64,000 nucleotides of DNA from DASVUS01 sp036388675 (GTDB taxonomy: Bacteria; Armatimonadota; Abditibacteriia; Abditibacteriales; Abditibacteriaceae). The notes under the pieces were generated by a model. That model saw nothing but the letters and a program-made list of their open reading frames with translations, did not search any database and was not told the DNA's origin. Positions 62,674 through 64,000 of this stretch are shown here, in pieces (within the stretch, counting starts at the first letter, position 1; each line of letters begins with the position of its first letter). Both the position numbers and the translations under genes were made by a program. The stretch is from positions 19,588 to 83,587 of the forward strand of contig DASVRI010000014.1 in assembly GCA_036388675.1 (NCBI GenBank). Reading direction: 5' to 3'.

Positions 62674-63701
62674 ACCTAATGTGCGAGTTGTGTTGAGTTG
62701 ATCCATGGCTCGGTTATCTTGAAAATAGAGGTTGCGAAGACTTTATTTTCAGGAGCCGTGCCATGGATCGAGATGATTTTATCATTCTCGTTTACTGTCT
62801 GGTGTGCCAGCACTACCAGGCCGTTCTGGAGCAACTGTCGCGTCCTTTACGCAAGGCGGGTTTTGACCCGCAGTTGAGCGACGAAGAAGTCATTGCCATC
62901 GAGATTTGCGCTGAGATGTTCAAAATGCCCAACGACAAAGACCTCTTCACCTACTTTGCCTCGCACTACCGTCCTTTCTTTCCGGCTCTGCGTGAGCGCA
63001 CGAGCTTTATCCGCCAGGCAGCAGCTCTGTGGTGGATCAAAACACAGATCCAGAAGCGTATCGTGCGTTTTTATCAGGCAAACCGCGATCCGGTTCAAGT
63101 GATTGATACCATGCCCTTACCTGTTTGCACTTACACACGCAGCACACGAGATCGCTGCTTCCGGGGAGAAGCTGACTGGAGAAGCTGACTATGGCTATTG
63201 CGCCGCCAAAGAAGAACCCTACTATGGCTTCAAGTTGGGGCTGCGAGTCTCACGCCGTGGCTTCATCACCCACTATCCTCTGCTGGCAGCACGACCTCAT
63301 GATGTCAAACACTTGCCGACTTTAGTTGAAGAGTTTCAGGGCATTGCTCCTGCCGACAAGGGCTTTCTGGATCCTTTCATGCAAGAGCGGTTGCAAAGCC
63401 GAGGAGTGGAAGTTGTGGTGCCCAATCGCCAAAACATGAAAGCACCTTCACCGCATTGCAAAGCTTTGCTCAAGGTGTGTGCTCGTTGGCGCAAGAAAGT
63501 CGAAACCGTCGCTTCGCATCTCACCGAACGCTTTGCTGTAGCACGGATTCGGGTGCATGACCTCTGGCACTTTCAGCATCGCCTGATTCGCAAAGTCCTG
63601 GCTCACACTGTCGCAGTGGCCATCAACATTCAACTCCGCAGGCCACCTCTGGATCTTGACGGACTGGTCTCTATCAACTCTACACAAGTCGCACATTAGG
63701 T
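62674..63701 (+). mobile_element. IS982-family insertion sequence with complete ends
   Basis: A 1028-bp element bounded by 24-bp inverted repeats (ACCTAATGTGCGA..TTGTGT.GAG, 22 of 24 matching) and a 7-bp target duplication TAAGAGT (62667-62673 and 63702-63708). Size and ACC ends fit IS982. The duplication shows recent transposition. Its transposase carries a frameshift. Confidence 0.9.
62763..63699 (+). pseudogene. IS982-family transposase, frameshifted by a 13-bp duplication
   Basis: The first frame (62763-63188) has the IS982 N-terminal half with the first catalytic Asp in VIDTMPLPVC. A perfect 13-bp tandem duplication (63165-63177, 63178-63190; GGAGAAGCTGACT) shifts the frame. The second part continues DYGYCAAKEEPYYGFKLGLR, PADKGFL and LTERFAVARIRV to a stop at 63697. 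With one unit removed the protein would be about 308 residues, the normal length. Confidence 0.88.
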
Positions 63702-63710
63702 TAAGAGTCT

Positions 63711-64000
63711 CTAACAAAAAGCGCGTAGAAGACAATCATGAGAAACCAAAACACAAGCCAGTCTAAGCAAAGCTTCATGAATGTCAGCACGGCGTTCATA
63801 GCGCAAGCGCATGCAGCCAAGCGCATGCAGCCAAGCGCATGCAGCCAAGCGCATGCAGCCAAGCGCATGCAGCCAAGCGCATGCAGCCAAGCGAAGGTGC
63901 GCTCAACAACCCAGCGACTCTTCCCCAAACCACTGCCATGGGGCACACGGCGCTTAGCCAAAAGCGGCTTGATGCCACGCCGTGCAACTCGAGTCGATGC
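63711..64000 (-). pseudogene. IS5-family transposase C-terminus, out of frame through repeat expansion (partial)
   Basis: From the window edge the minus strand reads RRGIKPLLAKRRVPHGSGLG and RWVVERTFAWLHALGCMRL, typical of IS5 (IS427-like) transposases. The 14-bp repeats then continue the frame as LAACAWLHALGCMRL and into a wrong ending. In another frame after the repeats the true IS5 end is intact: RYERRADIHEALLRLACVLV and SHDCLLRAFC to TAG at 63711-63713. With two repeat units instead of six the frames join and the spacing between AWLH and RYERR is the normal 7 residues. Confidence 0.85.
63809..63892 (-). repeat. 14-bp tandem repeat, six perfect units, inside the IS5 transposase
   Basis: GCATGCAGCCAAGC is repeated six times without change (84 bp), with a partial unit at the low end. 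As 14 is not a multiple of 3, each gain or loss of a unit changes the transposase frame. Two, five or eight units would restore it. Confidence 0.95.

Noticed and set aside
63809..63892. The 14-bp repeats as a CRISPR array
   Set aside because: Units are directly adjacent with no spacers and lie inside a transposase frame.

Overview
This is a bacterial chromosomal window of about 52 % GC by eye. It is rich in secreted polysaccharide-degrading enzymes and contains no rRNA or tRNA gene that I could recognise. Most genes with a clear start have Shine-Dalgarno sites. Secreted proteins carry Sec or lipoprotein signals. The mix (GH10, CE7-CE15, GH51-GH10, GH53, GH36, CE12, LacI regulators, Dyp peroxidase, PPi-type PEP carboxykinase, myo-inositol oxygenase) suggests a plant-biomass-degrading heterotroph from a less-studied phylum. 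I cannot place it further; an Armatimonadota/Abditibacteriota-like origin is only a guess.

Layout. Bases 1-17.6 kb hold a xylan pair (GH10, then a CE7-CE15 double esterase), a uridine-kinase-like gene, a 2-hydroxyacid dehydrogenase, a secreted MGH1-like glycosidase and a pectin side-chain set (CE12, a large GH106-like glycosidase, GH53 galactanase). Bases 18.7-23.1 kb hold a haem-peroxidase module: a duplicated-domain tail-anchored protein, a Dyp-type peroxidase and a catalase-fold protein. Then follow a GH36 alpha-galactosidase, MsrA and several small exported proteins. Bases 33.6-41.4 kb, on the minus strand, are a decaying xylan operon: LacI, GH51-GH10, a tandem CE1 esterase broken by four one-base indels, and a GH43 remnant with an IS630 deletion derivative inserted in it. 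Bases 42.4-54.1 kb carry small-molecule and sugar-acid catabolism: serine hydrolase, two dehydrogenase/isomerase operons, a substrate-binding lipoprotein, and a Rieske oxygenase cluster. Bases 54.3-62.6 kb hold myo-inositol oxygenase, McrBC, a TMEM175-type channel and the PPi-PEPCK. The right end is an IS982 element sitting against an IS5-type transposase.

The most striking feature is not a gene. The palindromic octamer GAGTACTC occurs at least 29 times where about one is expected, in genes (all three reading phases) and between genes. It looks like a highly iterated palindrome of the cyanobacterial HIP1 kind, but with a different sequence. Also notable are two families of short palindromic intergenic repeats, many 13-18 bp tandem microduplications, and a 14-bp repeat whose copy number sets the reading frame of a transposase.
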